Source: Thermoleophilia bacterium
GTDB lineage: Bacteria > Actinomycetota > Thermoleophilia > Gaiellales > Gaiellaceae
Assembly: GCA_025936595.1 (NCBI GenBank)
Contig: JAICTB010000032.1
Span: 1 to 13,624, forward strand
Length of the DNA: 13,624 nucleotides
Reading direction: 5' to 3'
Below, in pieces: positions 12,294-13,624 of the stretch. Made by a program: the position numbers and the translations under genes. Numbering within the stretch: position 1 is the first letter of the stretch; every line of letters starts with the position of its first letter. The notes beneath the pieces are model-generated. The model worked only from the letters and a program-made list of their open reading frames with translations, had not been told where the DNA came from and did no database searches.

Positions 12294-13624
12294 ATGCCCT
12301 CGTCCTTGCGGATCGCTCAGGAGGCGAAGCTCCGTCCGATCACGGAGATCGCCGCAGCCGCCGGACTCGAGCCCGACGAGATCGACTCGTACGGCCGCTA
12401 CAAAGCCAAGGTCTCGCTGTCCGTGCTGGAGCGGCTCGCGGGCAAGGCCGACGGGAAGCTGATCGATGTCACTGCGATCACGCCGACCAAGGCCGGCGAG
12501 GGAAAGACGACGACGTCGGTCTCGCTGACTCAGGGACTCGGGCACATCGGCAAGAACGTCGCGCTCTGCATCCGCGAGGCCTCGCTCGGGCCGGTCTTCG
12601 GGATCAAGGGCGGCGCGGCGGGCGGCGGCTACACACAGGTGGTCCCGATGGAGGACATGAACCTCCACTTCACCGGGGACATCCACGCGATCGGGGCGGC
12701 GAACAACCTGCTCGCCGCGATGCTCGAGGCGCACCTCCTGCACGGCAACAAGCTCGGCATCGACCCGCTGTCGATCAGCTGGCGCCGCTGCATGGACATC
12801 AACGACCGCTCACTGCGTGACATCGTCGTCGGCCTCGGCGGCCGCGCGAACGGCTTCACGCGCCAGACCGGATTCGACATCACTGCCGCCTCCGAGGTAA
12901 TGGCGATCGCGGCCGTCGCGTCCGATCTGCAAGACCTGCGCGCGCGCCTCGGAGCGATCACCGTCGGCCAGACCTATGAGGGCGAGCCCGTTACGGCGGA
13001 GCAGCTCCGCGCGGCGGGATCGATGGCCGTGCTCCTGAAGGAGACGATCAAGCCGAACCTCGTGCAGACGCTCGAGGGGCAGCCGGCGTTCGTGCACTGC
13101 GGGCCGTTCGCGAACATCGCGCACGGAAACAACTCCGTGGTCGCCGACCGCGTGGCGCTCAAGCTCGCCGACTACGTCGTCACCGAGAGCGGGTTCGGCG
13201 CAGACATGGGGATGGAGAAGTTCTTCGACATCGTCTGCCGGCTCGGCGGACTCAGTCCCGACGCCGTCGTCCTCGTCGCGACGGTGAAGGCGCTCAAGCA
13301 CCACGCGAACGATCCGGACGGAGGGCTCGACGCGATCGAGATCGGTGCTCAGAACATGGCGCGCCACCTCGGGATCGTCCGCGAGTTCGGGCTGAATGCC
13401 GTGGTGGCCGTCAACCGGTTCCCCGGCGACACCGACGAGGAGGTCGAGCTCGTCAAGCGGATCGCGCTGGAGCACGGCGCCTACGGCGCCGAGGTGAACG
13501 ACGGCTTCATGCTCGGCGGGGCCGGGGGCGCCGCGCTCGCAGAAGCCGTCGTCGCCGCCGCGGACGAGAAGAAGGACTTCGACTACATGTATCCGCTCAG
13601 CGCCCCGATCGAGGACAAGATCGA
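12294..13624 (+). CDS. fhs: Formate-tetrahydrofolate ligase (3' end cut off)
   Basis: About 443 codons of an enzyme that is usually near 555 residues; the gene leaves the window on the right. It joins formate to THF with ATP, giving 10-formyl-THF, or runs in reverse to release formate with ATP gain. Clear family marks: the P-loop TPTKAGEGKTTT at 63-74, CIREASLGPVFGIKGGAAGG (92-111), MEDMNLHFTGDIHAI, ESGFGADMGMEKFF, and AVVAVNRFPGDT. I chose the ATG at 12294 because GGAA lies 6 bases upstream and the protein then begins MPSSLRIAQEAKLRPI, as in relatives. GTG 12279 and TTG 12282 are in frame too and sit behind AAAGGA (12270-12275), so a start 4-5 codons earlier is possible. It diverges from gntR across a 70-base region. 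It is cytosolic, with no defect in the visible part. Confidence 0.95.
   Translation, partial: MPSSLRIAQEAKLRPITEIAAAAGLEPDEIDSYGRYKAKVSLSVLERLAGKADGKLIDVTAITPTKAGEGKTTTSVSLTQGLGHIGKNVALCIREASLGPVFGIKGGAAGGGYTQVVPMEDMNLHFTGDIHAIGAANNLLAAMLEAHLLHGNKLGIDPLSISWRRCMDINDRSLRDIVVGLGGRANGFTRQTGFDITAASEVMAIAAVASDLQDLRARLGAITVGQTYEGEPVTAEQLRAAGSMAVLLKETIKPNLVQTLEGQPAFVHCGPFANIAHGNNSVVADRVALKLADYVVTESGFGADMGMEKFFDIVCRLGGLSPDAVVLVATVKALKHHANDPDGGLDAIEIGAQNMARHLGIVREFGLNAVVAVNRFPGDTDEEVELVKRIALEHGAYGAEVNDGFMLGGAGGAALAEAVVAAADEKKDFDYMYPLSAPIEDKI

Noticed and set aside
10592..12820. Very long open frame (742 codons) on the plus strand across the dehydrogenase, GntR and fhs
   Set aside because: It runs through three well-supported genes in the wrong frame or strand and its translation is Arg/Asp/His-rich without motifs.
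1..13624. Mobile elements, CRISPR arrays, tRNA or rRNA genes, prophage genes
   Set aside because: No transposase or integrase motifs, no regularly spaced repeats and no RNA gene patterns were seen; composition is even across the window.

Overview
The window looks like chromosomal DNA from a high-GC Actinomycetota. Codon third positions are almost always G or C, GTG and TTG starts occur, genes are packed in chains of 4-base stop/start overlaps, and several promoters look leaderless. The actinobacterial-style EtfBA-EtfD set and the CcdC-like/kinase/regulator trio fit this. A Thermoleophilia-like lineage is possible, but that is a guess. There are 13 protein-coding genes (two cut by the window ends), no RNA genes, no mobile elements and no intergenic stretch above about 125 bases.

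Layout. (1) Positions 1-3182, minus strand: a five-gene operon, read right to left, encoding an IclR-type regulator, a corrinoid (B12) protein, a short MetV-like zinc-ribbon protein, MetF-like methylenetetrahydrofolate reductase, and a pterin-binding methyltransferase cut by the left edge. (2) Positions 3183-3304: a divergent control region with two inverted repeats of the GTGGA-N6/8-TCCAC type. One lies between a perfect -35 box and the start of the iclR gene. (3) Positions 3305-5423, plus strand: a CcdC-like membrane protein, a NarL-family histidine kinase and its response regulator. (4) Positions 5423-5451: a 13-bp perfect hairpin that overlaps the stop codons of both converging operons. 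(5) Positions 5450-12223, minus strand: a GntR/FadR-type regulator, a dimethylglycine/sarcosine dehydrogenase-like flavoprotein fused to a folate-binding GcvT domain, EtfB, EtfA, and a membrane Fe-S ETF:quinone reductase (EtfD type). (6) Position 12294 to the right edge, plus strand: formate-tetrahydrofolate ligase, cut at its 3' end and divergent from the GntR gene.

How the genes fit together (inference). Nearly everything handles one-carbon units from N-methyl compounds. The dehydrogenase would oxidise an N-methyl group, load it on folate as methylene-THF, and pass electrons through EtfBA to EtfD and the quinone pool. The corrinoid protein and pterin methyltransferase would move a second kind of methyl group, taken from a donor by a methyltransferase not in this window, onto THF. 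MetF/MetV would oxidise methyl-THF to methylene-THF. Fhs could drain the pool as formate with ATP gain, or feed it. A stepwise glycine-betaine-like demethylation (B12 route first, flavin route next) is the simplest reading, but the substrate is not proven by the sequence.

The most notable oddities are: etfD has no standard start codon upstream of an apparent N-terminal membrane helix, with ATAA standing where its neighbours have ATGA; the promoter/operator architectures of the two regulators; and the very short stand-alone MetV-like protein.
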